Source: Cordilura impudica (lineage: Eukaryota > Arthropoda > Insecta > Diptera > Scathophagidae). Taken from it: DNA of 64,000 bases. How positions within the stretch are numbered: the stretch's first letter is position 1; every line of letters begins with the position of its first letter. Location of the stretch: assembly GCA_963682025.1 (NCBI GenBank), contig OY821518.1, positions 238,084,204 to 238,148,203 of the forward strand, given 5' to 3'. A program made the translations under genes and the position numbers. Shown in pieces: positions 1-12,200 of the stretch. The notes below the pieces were generated by a model that had not been told where the DNA came from, did not search any database, and saw nothing but the letters and a program-made list of their open reading frames with translations.

Positions 1-489
1 GTCCGATCCATAAATATTTATTTTGGTCTCATCAGAAAAAATTACGGTGTTCCAGAATGTTTCTGGGCGGTTTATATACTCCTTAGCGAAATCTACTCTC
101 TTCCGTCGGTTTACTTGGCTAATGAATGGCTTTTTTCTGATAGCTCGACCATGATATCCAGCTCTACGGAACACACGGCGAATAGTTTCAGGATTGCAGG
201 ATTTTCCAATTTCTTTTTCAATTTCCGCTTGAACTTTTGGAGCACTTTTCTTAGGGTTTGCTTTAATTTTTCTGACAATGATCCTATCTTCTTGGTTAGT
301 AAACACTCTGGGGCGCCCTGAACGTGGTTTATTTTCCGTGGAACCTTCAGAATTAAACTCTTCAATTACTTTTTGTACAGTAGCACTGCTTTTGCCAACA
401 ATGCCGGCAATTTTTCTTTGAGAGTTTTTTTCTTTGTAGAATTTTATAATAACATCCTTTAAATCTTTAGATAATTCCTTGCCTTTATT
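1..489 (-). pseudogene. Tc1-like transposase, N-terminal half
   Basis: The minus strand is open for 163 codons from 489 to the window edge and reads as a Tc1 transposase. The N-terminal helix-turn-helix region includes ELSKDLKDVIIKFYKEKNSQ. It is followed by the GRPR linker box (SGRPRVFTNQEDR), a second helix-turn-helix (NPETIRRVFRRAGYHGR) and the start of the catalytic domain with the first Asp in VIFSDETKINIYGSD. There is no ATG: the frame begins right after a TAA at 490-492, where relatives have a Met. It is therefore probably a decayed copy, but the second and third catalytic residues lie outside the window. Confidence 0.85.
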
Positions 490-829
490 TTATTTTAATT
501 AAAAAACAATTTATTTTAGCGTTTTTTATTTGCATAGAGTCGTTTTAATCTATAAAAAATGAACCCGTCTTCATTAAAGTCGCTTAACAAACTGATTATC
601 AATCTGTGCATAATTACTTTTGTGACCACAATATTGATATTTTGTAAGAAAAGTCACCACAAAAAATAACGGGATCGTATTAAACAGTTATAATTTTTGT
701 TTTTGTTATTAATATATTAGCAATTGTAAATAAGAATTTAAAAATTGTCATTAGATTAAAGCAAAGTAAGTAAAATTCTAATATTCGTGCACTGTATGAA
801 GTGCATACTTAGTTTTGTGATACAGTGTA
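1..829 (-). mobile_element. Tc1-type DNA transposon, one end (truncated by the window)
   Basis: The transposase-coding part lies at 1-489 on the minus strand. About 330 bp of AT-rich terminal sequence follows up to a plausible end at 823-827 (CACTG read on the minus strand) next to a TA dinucleotide at 828-829, the usual Tc1/mariner target. The other terminal repeat is outside the window, so the end is provisional. Confidence 0.6.
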
Positions 830-2324
830 TATAAAATGTCGCATTACTGCCTGATATACCCAAGATTGTTTTATGGCAAAATGCTCTAAAACCCATTCCA
901 TCGTACTGATCTTGACGTAAATTAAAATTTATAAATAATTCTAGGAAAAAAGCTTAAACGAAAACTTTTTATTCATTTTCTTTTATTAAAAAAAATATTT
1001 TGGAGAGCTCGATGGCTGTGAGAACATCGAACAAAGTGGCACTTTGAAAATTGTTATAGGTTTTTAAAATGTGAATTTATTCTGCTTTAGTAAAAACTTG
1101 TGTATCATCTGTATAAAATATTATTTCACAATTAACCATAAAAACGCTCCTAAGACTGGTTCCTGTAGTATTCCGTGATCATTATTTATTATATAAGATT
1201 TAATATTATTTACTTTCCTGATTTGTTTTCTGTTTGTTATGCTATGTGTAACATGACGATGTTCCTGTTAATGTTCCATAGTGTGTAGCAATGTTTCAAC
1301 TTAAAATTCATGTTTCAATTTTGATTCCTCAAATATCAAATTATTTTTATATTTTATGTTTCCAAACTCAAGGTTCCATCGTCTGTATCGATGTTTACTG
1401 TTTTTGCTCTCTTTTTTCATTGAGAGCAGTCGTGCTGTAATGTTGTTTTGTATATCGCAGTAAAGAAAATTAAAGAGAGACGAAAGACAATGAAGACATT
1501 ATTCAAAAACAAAATAAATAAAAAAAAAAGAATACCATTTAATGTGTGTCTCAACACAGCATATTCTTCATTCACCGTATTGAAGAGGATAGCCAGGAAG
1601 TTAGTCCTGCTGTAGAAGGGATGGCCAGCAAGTTGGTGATAATGTCAGTTTTTTTTTTGTGAGCGTGTGAGGTGTAGTAGCGAAAGAAAATGAGATTATG
1701 GGGTTTTTGTTGTTTTTTTTTTTCTTTGACCGAAGATGAAGATGGTGTAGTGGAGATTTTCTGTTGTTGTGTTGTGATGAGATTTCCTGGGGGGAGATCG
1801 TAGCTGGAAAGTGTGAGAGGTTTTGTGCTGGTCCTTTGCGTGTTTTTTGCGTGTAAAGGGTTGAAATGATATTGGATTGGATGTATATATGTGAGTGTGA
1901 TGTTTAGGTTGTTTATTTTAGGGTTCCGGTAGATGTAGAATGTGTCGGTTGTAATTTGTGGTTGGTTTCTTCTGTTAAATAAGTCTGTAAGATATTTATG
2001 TTGTGATATTTGGGTGTTGTGTTTGTTTTGGCATACGTACATATGTATATCAGGTTGTAGTGAATTGGTGCGGTCCGTAGTTTTAGTGATTTTTGATGGA
2101 TGTGCTCGATTTGCGATGGGTTTTGTTGTTATAGTTGAATTAATGTGTTTTTAGCGTGGGTGTTATGGCGGATGTGAGATGTTTGGTTTGCTGTTTTTAG
2201 CGTATTGTGGTATACGACGATGTGTTGTTGCGGAGCATGGGTGGATGGTTGACCTGGAAAAGAAAAGATGATAAGAGTTAGTAAGGATCGTATTAGTTAT
2301 TAGGATGCAAAAGTTGATTTGTGT
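830..2324. other. Non-coding stretch, T/G-rich
   Basis: I see no gene. From about 1570 the plus strand is rich in T and G and poor in C, with repeated T-runs. The one long minus-strand reading frame here (1572-2042) is low-complexity and resembles nothing I recognise. Confidence 0.5.
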
Positions 2325-2327
2325 TTA

Positions 2328-3035
2328 AGCCGATGGCACAATGAATACGTTGTGTCCGATAAGTCGACTTAGCAAACGTACTGGCCGTATTGCAAGACAC
2401 ATAAAGTACGTCGTCGCCGTACGGCTAGAAATGAAATCAGCTGTTAATGTTGACATTTTTTATACAAAAATAAAATTGAATTTGAAAGTTTGGATTTGTT
2501 TTGAAATAAAAATGGAAATGGAAGACACCCTTAAAATAGTGTTAAGCATTATATGTTTAAATGAAGCGCGAAAATATCTGGAGATAATGGCGACTGATAA
2601 TATAACAATTTTTTTTATTATTAGTGCCATCGATGGAGAATACTTCTATCTCCACTGCAAATGAACCCCAAAAATGCAGAAAAAATTGCCAAAGCCACAG
2701 TCGTTTTGCATAATTTCATAAACGTTCTTCGATCAAATATATAAAAAAAATTTCATTACAAAGTTAAACTTTTGATTTAAATCTATATTTTATTACAATA
2801 TATATATACTTACCATTCTGCCGTTAAGCTGCTGCACTTTATAATAACAAATATCAGCTGTCAAACGTACAATGTATACGACGAAAGTTGAAAACATTTT
2901 AACTTCGACGTACGAACGCATTCGCCGTAACGTATTCATTCTGCCATCCAACATTGCGCATGCATGTAAACAAACTTTTCTGTCAGGCGAAAAATTCGAC
3001 TTATCGGACGCAACGTATTCATTGTGCCATCGGCT
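2328..3035 (+). mobile_element. PIF/Harbinger deletion derivative (708 bp)
   Basis: The termini at 2328 and 3035 are inverted repeats of about 40 bp with one mismatch, starting AGCCGATGGCACAATGAATA. They are flanked by the 3-bp direct repeat TTA at 2325-2327 and 3036-3038, the usual PIF/Harbinger target duplication. A subterminal copy of part of the repeat lies near 2915-2950. The interior keeps the transposase C-terminus (2628-2744), so this is an internally deleted element rather than an anonymous MITE. Confidence 0.9.
2628..2744 (+). pseudogene. Harbinger transposase C-terminal remnant
   Basis: The frame from 2628 to the TAA at 2742-2744 includes the segments HRWRILLSPLQ and NPKNAEKIAKATVVLHNF. 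The K-AT-VLHNF signature is typical of the end of HARBI1/DDE_Tnp_4 nucleases. The catalytic centre is gone. A frame around 2509-2590 (MEMEDTLKIVLSIICLNEAR) might be a remnant of the transposase N-terminus, but that is weak. Confidence 0.8.
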
Positions 3036-5089
3036 TTATTAGGTTATTATATTGGCAACGTAGGTTAGTGCAGTTGTGTGTTGTTCGCTGAAGATGTACT
3101 GGTAAAGGTGTGGGCTCTGCTTTTTGGGGTATAGATGGAAGATGTGCTTGTCTTCTTAGGTTTGATGAATTTACGGGCTGGGTACAATAGTTTGTTTGAT
3201 TGGCGGTGTTTGGTTTTTTTTGTAGGTAAATTAATTTGTGTGTTGCGTGGTTATGTGCAGGAGAAAATGCGTAAAATTAGTAAATTGTCATTCACAATGG
3301 GGAAAAAGTAAAGTGGTGCCCAGTTGAGAGTTTTGTGGTATGGGAAAACAGTGGTGTATTTTTATGCCAATCCCATTCATTAAAACTCGGCAACTGGGTA
3401 AAAATGACAATGGTGTTTCGGTATTATGTTTTATGTCTTTTCCGTTATATGTTGTGTTGAATGTTAGGGAAAGGATTGGAAAATGTAGGTGTAGTAGTTG
3501 GTTAAAGTGGAAAGAAACCGAGAGATGTAGGGGTAGATAGGCGGAAAAGTAGCCATTACAAAAGTTATTGGCGCATAAAAGTGAACGTAGGTGAACCTCG
3601 ACCAGAACGTTAATTGTGTGTTTTTATTGTATATACCGGTGTGCAAGTGCAAGGACGAACTAGTGGCGAAACTGTCCAAGAGAGGACAAGGATTTAAAAA
3701 AAAAAATCAAGGTAAGGGAGGTTTAGGAGTCGTGGAAAGTTTGTGTGTGTTGTTTTTTTTTGTACTGGTTGTAATGAAATCCTTGTATATTAGGAAGTCG
3801 AAAGTGCGTATTGGTCAGTGAGTGGAAGAGCGTCTAAAGCGGTTGGTGGTTGAAGTGAAAGTCACCGAGGGGTATCCCGTATGCTAGACAGCACGAGAAG
3901 AAGAAAGTTGTTCGACCTGACAGTGCACGGTAGAGTACAAAAAAAAGAAGAGGTAACCAATATATTTGCCATTTTTTGTGTGTTCGTGCAAAGGTGGCTA
4001 AGTCCACCGCTGGGGTGCCACTCGAGATAGAGTACCAGAAGATTGTGAAAGCTTATGTATACTTGGGTGTTTGGAAATAAGAATAAATAAAAGTATTGAG
4101 ATTTAAATTGTAAATGTGAAAGTGAAAGGGGAAGCAGTAAATTAAATTCAAATTTAAAGTAAATCTAAAAAAAAAAGGAAAAAGAGAAGTTTTGAGTTTG
4201 AAAAGGAAACATAAGCGTATTTTGTAATTGTTAAAGTCAGGAGAAATTAAGATAAATTAAAAACATTTAAGCGTGGAATTGTAAAGGAAGGAAAATCTAA
4301 AGAAAAAAAAGAAATGTTTAAAGTAAAACTTGGGAAAATAAAATAAATCCAATAAGATATTTCTTCTTGTTTTAGTGTTTAAGTAAGGTATATCATGATA
4401 AGGTTAGGGTAGTTATTAATTAGTGTAAGTTTCATTTTTTTTTTTTTTGTTGGTAATGTACATATGTAGGTTAAAGTTCCAAAAAAGATCATACTGTGAG
4501 TGCCATAATTTTTAAATTAAAAAATTGTCATTGTTGTGTGACGCGTTTGTTAAAGTGTACAACGTTCGGGTGAAATTAGTTTTTTTTTGTGGCGTATTGG
4601 CCAATATTTGTGCGAGGATACCTAGAGAGCTCGTTAGGTAGGCCATTTTGTTTTTTTTTTGTATGCGTGACTCAAAATGGAGTCGGTAAAGGCGTTGTAG
4701 GCTTTGTGTTTTTTTTTTTTTTTGTTGTGTGGTTCGAGATTTGAAACCAAATTAAGTGCGATCAATCGTTTTTTTTTTTATTAATTTCGGCACGTTTGCC
4801 TTATATCGTGTAAAAATAAAAGAATTTTACCTAAGTTTTTTTTTTTTTGCAGATTATTAATTTTTGTCATATTTGTCCTTTATGTTTTTTTTTTTGTTAT
4901 AATCCTCTTTATATTTTATTTCTAATAAAAATTATGTGAACGTCTATATGAAATAATATGTGTTGCTAAAGTTTTGTTTAAGGGTTAGGTCGACGACACA
5001 AGGTAAGTGCGGTGAGTGTAAGTGTGCGGATCACGGGGTCACCTCAAAAATGATTTGCGATAAGAGTGGCCATGGTTGGGAGCGGTTGT

Positions 5090-5113
5090 GGGAGATAAAC
5101 CATCTTATCTCCC
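5090..5113. other. Perfect short hairpin
   Basis: GGGAGATAA (5090-5098) and TTATCTCCC (5105-5113) form a perfect 9-bp stem with a 6-nt loop. Function unknown. Confidence 0.5.
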
Positions 5114-5213
5114 TTCCGAAGAATGTTCAACTGGTATTTGTTTTTTTTTTAAAGTTTTTTTTTATTAGTTATGCTTTTATTATTTTTTTTTTTTTAATTG
5201 TGCTTGTCCCTGG

Positions 5214-5278
5214 GCTGTAGTGGTGGGTTGGAACCAGACCCAATTGCTTTAGCGAGCTAGCTGGCAACACCACTACAG
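5214..5278. other. Hairpin with 11-bp stem
   Basis: CTGTAGTGGTG at 5214-5224 pairs with CACCACTACAG at 5268-5278. Just downstream, ATTGGGGCTCGTAAC resembles a tRNA-Pro type primer-binding site with one G missing. A decayed LTR end is possible but not demonstrable here. Confidence 0.35.
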
Positions 5279-5752
5279 TGCCATTGGGGCTCGTAACAAA
5301 AATTATAAAATAAATAAAGTGATAAAGTAAACATGAACAAATCTTGAATTTCAATACAAAATTTCAGTGTGTAGACACGGATGAGAGTTTAAAAGAGAAT
5401 TTCAAACAATTTCAGAAAGAAAAATTTCATGTGCAAACCGGGACTTTTCAATGAGAAACTGAAAGCAGAATGAAAGTGTTTTTTTTTTTTTATCATGAAA
5501 AGTTAATATCAAATAATTTTGGCATCTACTTTCAAAAATCGGCAACACTATTTGTTTAAATGTAATAATCATTCACAGTAACGGCATGTTATCAAGGGAT
5601 ACTGCCTTACCCACAGCACAACAGAAACGCTTTCCAACACTTATTTTTCTCATTCAAATTTTAGTTGTTTTTTTTGCTTTTTTTTTGTTAGATTTGCAAT
5701 TTTTGCGTAATTTGATCCGTTTAATAATTTTTGTCTATCAAGAAATTATTTT

Positions 5753-7501
5753 ATGAAAATGGGTGCTTATGAATCAAAATCTGATGGTGAAGTGTTAAAA
5801 GGTGTTGATGGCTCCGAAGAAAACTTACATGATTTTTTACAACAAAACGATACCAATGAAAGAGAAGATGGTGATTGGATTTTTCAACAACATGAGCAAG
5901 AATTTATGAATGATTTTTTGCAAGAAACAGTTATTCCTGATAAAAGTCACACTTTATTGGCAATGAATGAAATCGATTCTCATAATTTGATTAGTTCTGA
6001 TTCAGATAAAAATAGTGTAAAATTGGCTGATTTTCATAAAACCAGTTCAATTTTAAATATAACCAGTGTAACTAAAAAAAGTGTTGAAATAGAAAGTGAT
6101 TTGTTTAGAAAAGAATGCTACAATCCTAAAGAAGAAAATATCAAATGGAGAGCCAATGAAAGCGAGAAATTGCATAAAAAGAGTCAGATTAAATTCACGT
6201 GTCATCCAGAAACTCAGCTTGGAAACACAAATCAGGGTGGTCTGAGTGCTGAAATATCAAATCTAAACATAAATGCCATTGAACTGGACGATGAAATTCA
6301 AATTATTAAAAAAAATCGTGAATTGCTACCGGAAGATTATAAACTAAAAATCGAGAATCCAGACGAAGTAACAAATGTGAATTATGAAGCCATTAATAGT
6401 GTGGAAATAAATAAAGATCAAATTGAACCAATAACTTCCCAAATAATCGGATTTAATAATAATTGTTTTTCCAATAAATCTAATTTTAAAGAGATACAAA
6501 ATATTGAACAAAGTCGCGAATTTAAAATAGAATTATTAAATGAACATGCCAATGAATCAGAGAAAACAGGACAACAATTTCTGGTCGATGAAGCTCATCC
6601 AGAAATTTTAAGTATCGATCAGCCAAAAACTGGTGAAAATAGTCTTTTATTAACAGCAAGTTCCAATGCAGATGATCTAGATATTAATGGACATCCTAAA
6701 GCAATAAAAAATCAAGATAGCAATTCTGAAAGTTTAAAAATCAGTACAAACGGAGAATTCCAGCAAAAAAATGCTTTGTTGGTTGAAAATATATATGATC
6801 CTGTAAATGTTGTAGAGCCATTTAAAGTGGTTGTTGGTGAAAATTTAAACACCAGCGATTTAATAGCAGCCAAAGAATCGGCAAAAGTTTGCGATGCTGT
6901 AAATATAAATATTGAAAAAAGATTATCCCAAAAAACTACTGTATTGGATGATATATTTGATACTAAAGATTTACTCGAAAAAGTTAAAATTGAACCTATT
7001 GCTATATATGATAATACAAATAACAATGTTGTGGATAATGTAATAGAATTAGTTAAAGTTTGTTATGACAAACAGCTAAATACAAGTAATGAAGGTTTAC
7101 CCCCAAAAAATACTTTATTTGAAAACATCAATGAGGACCAACTTACAGAATTTAAAACTGAACCTTTTTTAGCTGCCACTGATGAAAACTTAAATATCCT
7201 TGTTAAAGAATCAGCGAAAGGATACAGTGAGAAAGACACTGACAAAGAATCACACACAAATAAGACTTTGTTTATTGATGAAAATATTAAAACTAATACT
7301 CTAAACATTCAAGATATATCTAAAGTAATTAAAATTGAATCTGCCGAAGACCACCTTAAAGAATGTTATAATATCAAAGTTAAAGACACTGTCAACGAAC
7401 CGTTTATAAAGAATAATTTGGTCAAAAATCCTTATGCTTTTTTGAAAAACTTAAGCAGACCAATTGAAAAACTTCAAAAGAATATACAGCGGTCAGAAAA
7501 G
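5753..7501 (+). CDS. Uncharacterised SUMO-motif-rich protein, exon 1 (residues 1-583)
   Basis: I do not recognise this gene. Exon 1 starts at ATG 5753 and ends at the donor AAAG|GTAATT (7501/7502). All following introns are phase 0 and the five exons give 1,095 residues. The protein is acidic, Asn/Lys/Glu-rich and mostly disordered-looking, with no enzyme domain that I can see. Five SUMO-acceptor consensus sites (hydrophobic-K-x-E) fall in exon 1: LKIE 198-201, FKIE 257-260, VKIEP 411-415, FKTEP 467-471 and IKIE 526-529. Several sit in degenerate units of about 50 residues between 335 and 545 that share elements such as ENLN, KESAK and KECYN. A related KECYN block is at 120-124. The frame runs past the splice site to 7642, but that tail is AT-rich intron. 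A nuclear, SUMO-regulated role is inference. Confidence 0.75.
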
Positions 7502-7806
7502 GTAATTATATTTAATTTTTATATATTTTATCCAAAAGAAAAATTAGCATATATTTATATATTTTATATATTTTTTTATTTATTTATCCATTTCAATACA
7601 TTGGAAGCCTACAAGGCCAATTATACATGTATTGTAGCTTAATATCCATCTTAAATGTAACTTAAAAATGTTTTAAATATAAATAACTCCCCAACCACAC
7701 AAACGTTGCCAAAGTAAAAAAGTTATTTAAAAAAAATAAATAACATACATATACCCCTTTATATGCCGGTGACAAAAATTATTATAAAAGATTTAAAGCA
7801 AACCAA

Positions 7807-8036
7807 CTAAAAAGCTATTTTTTTATGTATCAGATAAGAATATGAGAACAGTCTTAGATTAGGTGGAAGATGATTCCAAATACGACATATTCTAATTTTA
7901 AACGATTGTTCAAGAATTGAGAGATGTATTCGAGGTATCTCAATTTGTATATTTCGCGTAGAATGAATAAATGTAAAATAATCAACTAAAAAAAAGTTAT
8001 GTGAGTCCGATCACAGGGGAGATGTGTAAACATCTA
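7807..8036 (-). pseudogene. LINE reverse-transcriptase C-terminal end
   Basis: The minus strand ends in a TAG at 7807-7809 and reads RNIQIEIPRIHLSILEQSFK followed by IRICRIWNHLPPNLR. This is the typical end of Jockey/CR1-type ORF2 proteins (PR--S-ERSF--R---IWN-LP). It is probably the missing tail of the fragment at 15796-16029, from which the intervening DNA separates it. Confidence 0.65.
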
Positions 8037-8135
8037 GTAATTAGAGATTTATTTATGTCACTTTTTTAAAATCAAACAGAAAGCGTCATCTATGTAACAC
8101 AGGGGCTCTGCTAATATAAAAATATTTATTATTAT

Positions 8136-8990
8136 TTATTTCAACCGGTTAATTTTTAATTTTTCGTTTTTTATTTTTCATTCATTTTTTATTTTTGTTT
8201 TTCGTTTTTCATTTTTCATATTTCTTTCTTCATTTTTTAATTTTTTATATTTTATTTTTAATTTTTTATTTTAAATTTTTTATTTTTAATTTTTCGGTTT
8301 TAATTTTTTATTTTCCATTTTTTATTTTTCGTTTTTAATTTTTTATTTTTCATTTTTAATTTTTCATTTTTTATTTTTAATTTTTTATTTTTCGTTTTTC
8401 ATTTTTAATTTTTAATTTTTAATTTTTAATTTTTAATTTTTAATTTTTAATTTTTAATTTTTAATTTTTAATTTTTAATTTTTAATTTTTAATTTTTAAT
8501 TTTTAATTTTTAAATTTTAATTTTTAATTTTTAATTTTTAATTTTTAATTTTTAATTTTTAATTTTTAATTTTTAATTTTTAATTTTTAATTTTTAATTT
8601 TTAATTTTTAATTTTTAATTTTTAATTTTTAATTTTTATTTTTTAATTTTTAATTTTTAATTTTTAATTTTTTATTTTTCATTTTTCATTTTTTACTTTT
8701 CATTTACCATTTTTCATTTTTCATTTTTTTTTTTTAATTTTTTATATTTCATTTTTTTTAATTTTTTATATTTCATTTTTCATTTTCCATTTTTCATATT
8801 TTATTTTTCATTTTTAGTTTTTTATTTTTTCATTTTTTATTTTTCATTTTTCAGTTTTCATTTTTAATTTTTAATTTTTAATTTTTAATTTTTATTTTTA
8901 ATTTTTAATTTTTAATTTTTAATTTTTAATTTTTAATTTTTAATTTTTTATTTTTCATTTTTCATTTTTATTTATTTATTTATTAACAAA
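8136..8990. repeat. (ATTTTT)n / (AATTTTT)n low-complexity tract
   Basis: About 850 bp of near-pure A/T built from 6-7 bp units (TTTTTAA, TTTTTCA, TTTTTTA). A related 145-bp stretch lies at 14430-14574, on the far side of the LINE. Confidence 0.9.
8688..8845 (+). repeat. Direct repeat, left copy, flanking the I-clade LINE
   Basis: The ordered pattern of A/T-rich words here (ACTTTTCATTT, AATTTTTTATATTTCA, CATTTTTAGTTTTTTA) recurs in the same order and orientation at 14430-14574, beyond the LINE's 5' end. The left copy has about a dozen extra bases. Confidence 0.75.
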
Positions 8991-9222
8991 ATATTTTACA
9001 AAAGTAAATTCATAAAATATAGGAAAAAAGGGCGCCGGTAACAAGACCATATGCGCTCGTATTACAAAAGATAAAATGAGAAATTATATTTACATATTTA
9101 CATTTTAATAATCAAAATATGATTCGAAAATGTATCATAATTACTAAAATTTAAAAGGAAAGTTAAAAGAGAATAATTTTTAAAAATTATAAAAGCAAAT
9201 AAACTTGTTATGAAAATTGGAC

Positions 9223-12200
9223 CTAGACATTTTGAATGTTGTGTTGTAGCAGACTTCTTTTGATCATAGTGATGTTATTGGTAGTTGTACAATCGAGTAT
9301 TTCATCAAGCGATTGTTCTATCTTCGATACTGGACAAATTGTTAGCAAATGAGGAACGTCAAGTATAACATTACAATAGAAACATTTTTGCGGATCAGTT
9401 TTCTCATAATAGTGTTTTGAGTTAAATACACATTTACCAACTCTTAGGCGGGCTAACATAATACATTCAGACCTGGTTAAATTGCTGTTATATCTAGGTC
9501 TGGTTGAAGACATGTTCTGTAAATCTTGGGTTGCCCTAAACGGATTTGTTATGGCTTTAGAGAAACAGGGAGTTTCTGTTATCCGGGGTAAACTCAGTGC
9601 CTTTTTAGCACTACAATCAGCTCTTTCATTACCTTCAATTCCAATGTGCGAGGGAATCCATAGAATTAAAATTTGTTGAGTTCCATTCTCCAACTGTAAT
9701 ATATCATCATAAACACCGTTGTGATTTTTTATTATGGCCTGGGTTGCACTTAGGCTATCGGTACAAATTAACGTTTTTCCATGTTGAATGGAAAGATCAA
9801 TGGCTGTTTTAATAGCCGCAATCTCCGTCGTGAAAATCCCCGTATGATCTGGTAATCGAGACTCTTTAATAGTTTCAAATTGTGTGGTTGATAATTGTTT
9901 AACTATGGCATAAGATGTTGTACTATTGTTAAAGGATCCATCTGTATAGTAAATCATATTTGGAGAAAAAGATGACATTTTCTGAGCGAACATTCTCTTG
10001 AAACACATTGGATCAGTATTGTTTTTGATAAAATGACTCAAACTATTATCTGCCTGAACAAAAGCATTAGAAAACCTGGGTGTTATTGGCTTCTGCGGTA
10101 ACGAAATGTTTGAGTTTCTCAAAATAGAGATAACGTTATCAGTGGCAGATGGTGGACAGATTGTTGTAGAGTTTAGGTTATTCCAAAAAGATTTATGTAA
10201 GCCATCAGATGATATTGTTATCGCCCTGGATGCTACGTTGACAGCAGTTCTCTCCAAAAGAGTACGAAAATCCGTGAAATTAGCCTCAACTCTTAATTTT
10301 TCTAACGGCGTTGTACGAAGCAAACCAGAGGCTGTTCTGAAGCAGTTATTGATGGAGGTATTAATTTTATCTACATTTTTATTTGTAGTCCAGCCGTAAA
10401 TGGTTATACCATGCAAAATTGTTCCGATTGTTAAAGAACGACATATGTTAAGGGCTGTTTCTATATGAGGACCTTTATTCCTTGAACAAATCAGCTTCAG
10501 CAGGTTGTTAATTTTACTCAGTTTATAAGATAACTGTTTGACGTGACTGTTCCAAAGAAGATTTTTGGTAAAAAGCAAACCCAAAATTCGTATTTGATTC
10601 GAAAGTTCAATATTAACGTCTCTAATAGAAATTGTGTTGCCCGTACAGTGCCTTTTTCTACAAACGTGGAGAATTTCTGATTTATGAACTGGTATAACAG
10701 CACCTCTGCTCTTAGCCCATTGATGTATCTTTGTATCAAGATTGTTTAAATTTAATTGAATTACTTCTGGATTACCCGAAGCAACTGCAAAAACGTTGTC
10801 GGCGTAAATGCCAATGTAGTCGATTCCTGGTAGGTTTTCAACAGCTCTGGCCAAAGAGTTTGCATATACAGAGTATAAAACTACGGACAGTGGGGAACCC
10901 TGAGGCACTCCATTATCCAGTGAGTGCGTCATTGAGAAGTATCCATCTACTTTAACGGTTACCGTGCGGTTTCTCAGAAACGAATCTAATAATTTAAGGA
11001 TATTTTTCGGGATACCCCAATCATGAAGCTCCATTATGATGAACGTGGACACTACTCGGTCAAAAGCTTTCTCAATGTCTTCTGAAAGGACTAAATTATG
11101 CTTACCATTTTTCAGGTTTCGACGCAGAATTTCCTCAAGTTGATGACATATGCTGTGAACTCCATGTCTAGGTATAAAGGCGTGTTGTAAACTTGACAAA
11201 TTCTGTCTTGTATATTTCCAAAAGCGTCTGGCCAAAATTTTTTCAAAAATTTTTGATAAAACTGGCAATAAAGAGATCGGCCTATAACCTTCAAGACTGT
11301 TAGGGTTTTTACCTGGTTTTGGTATAGGTGAAAGCACAGCAGTCTTCCAATCCTGTGGGAATATTCCAGTGGATAGTATATTGTTGTAAAGTTCACAAAG
11401 GCGCAATTTTATAATGTGTGGAGCATTTTTTATCATGGCATAAGTAATTTTATCACGTGCTGGAGTCGATCCTTTTAATGTTTTCATTATATAATTTAGT
11501 TCAGATATTCGAATTTTATGGTTTATTGCAACAACCTGTTGATCTGTTGGAAGTAGATTTTCAATATTCAAATTATTTTTGGTAGCTATGACCTGAGGAT
11601 CGAAAGCTATATCCGAGCTAAGAGAGGACCAAAAACGTGCAAACCCTTCAGCAATGTCCAAGGGGTGTGTTAGGCTATTATTATCTATATATATGTTAGG
11701 AAAACTTGGAATACGATTTGCCTTTATGTGGTTGACTTTACCCCAAAGAACTCTAACATCCATTGCTGGATTTAGGGAGTTAAGGAAGTTATCCCATGTT
11801 CTTCTCTTTGCGATTTTACATTCCCTCTTAATTTTTGCACATAATTTTTTATAATAAATTAAGTTATCATTATTACGAATCCTTTTAAATGTTTTCCATG
11901 CTTCTTGTCTCAAAAAAATTAATTTAGAAATATCTGAATTAAACCATACGGGGTTATTTTCTTCTTTAGGTTTCCGGCTGAGCGGGATGGATTCGTTAGC
12001 TGCTTTTCTAAAAATGCGTTTCAATTGAGCTGCCTCTTTGTTGATTTTATACGACTTTTCAAATAAACTTTCAAATTGAGCTGCCCTCTTTTCAAAAAGA
12101 GGCCAGTCAGCTTTTCTGTCCATAAAACGTGATGAAAATTTTCTATTAACAACTTTGATATTATTCGTAATCTTAATAGGAAAGTGATCAGCAACTTCTG

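Larger units (their letters stand above)
3039..5752. other. Non-coding, C-depleted stretch upstream of the five-exon gene
   Basis: No supported gene. T/G-rich sequence passes into A/G-rich sequence and then long T-runs (4430-4900), all with little C on the plus strand. It contains two hairpins (5090-5113 and 5214-5278). The last part must contain the promoter and 5' leader of the gene starting at 5753, but I see no clear core promoter motif. Confidence 0.5.

Noticed and set aside
1572..2042. 156-codon minus-strand frame
   Set aside because: Low-complexity Thr/Asn/His-rich translation of T/G-rich DNA, with no homology I recognise.
5281..5295. tRNA-Pro-like primer-binding site as proof of an LTR element
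   Set aside because: Only a ten-base match with a missing G, and no LTR pair or gag/pol nearby. Kept as a note only.
7502..7642. Extension of exon 1 frame to a stop at 7642
   Set aside because: A good donor at 7502, a switch to AT-rich low-complexity residues, and a perfect in-phase exon 2 favour splicing.
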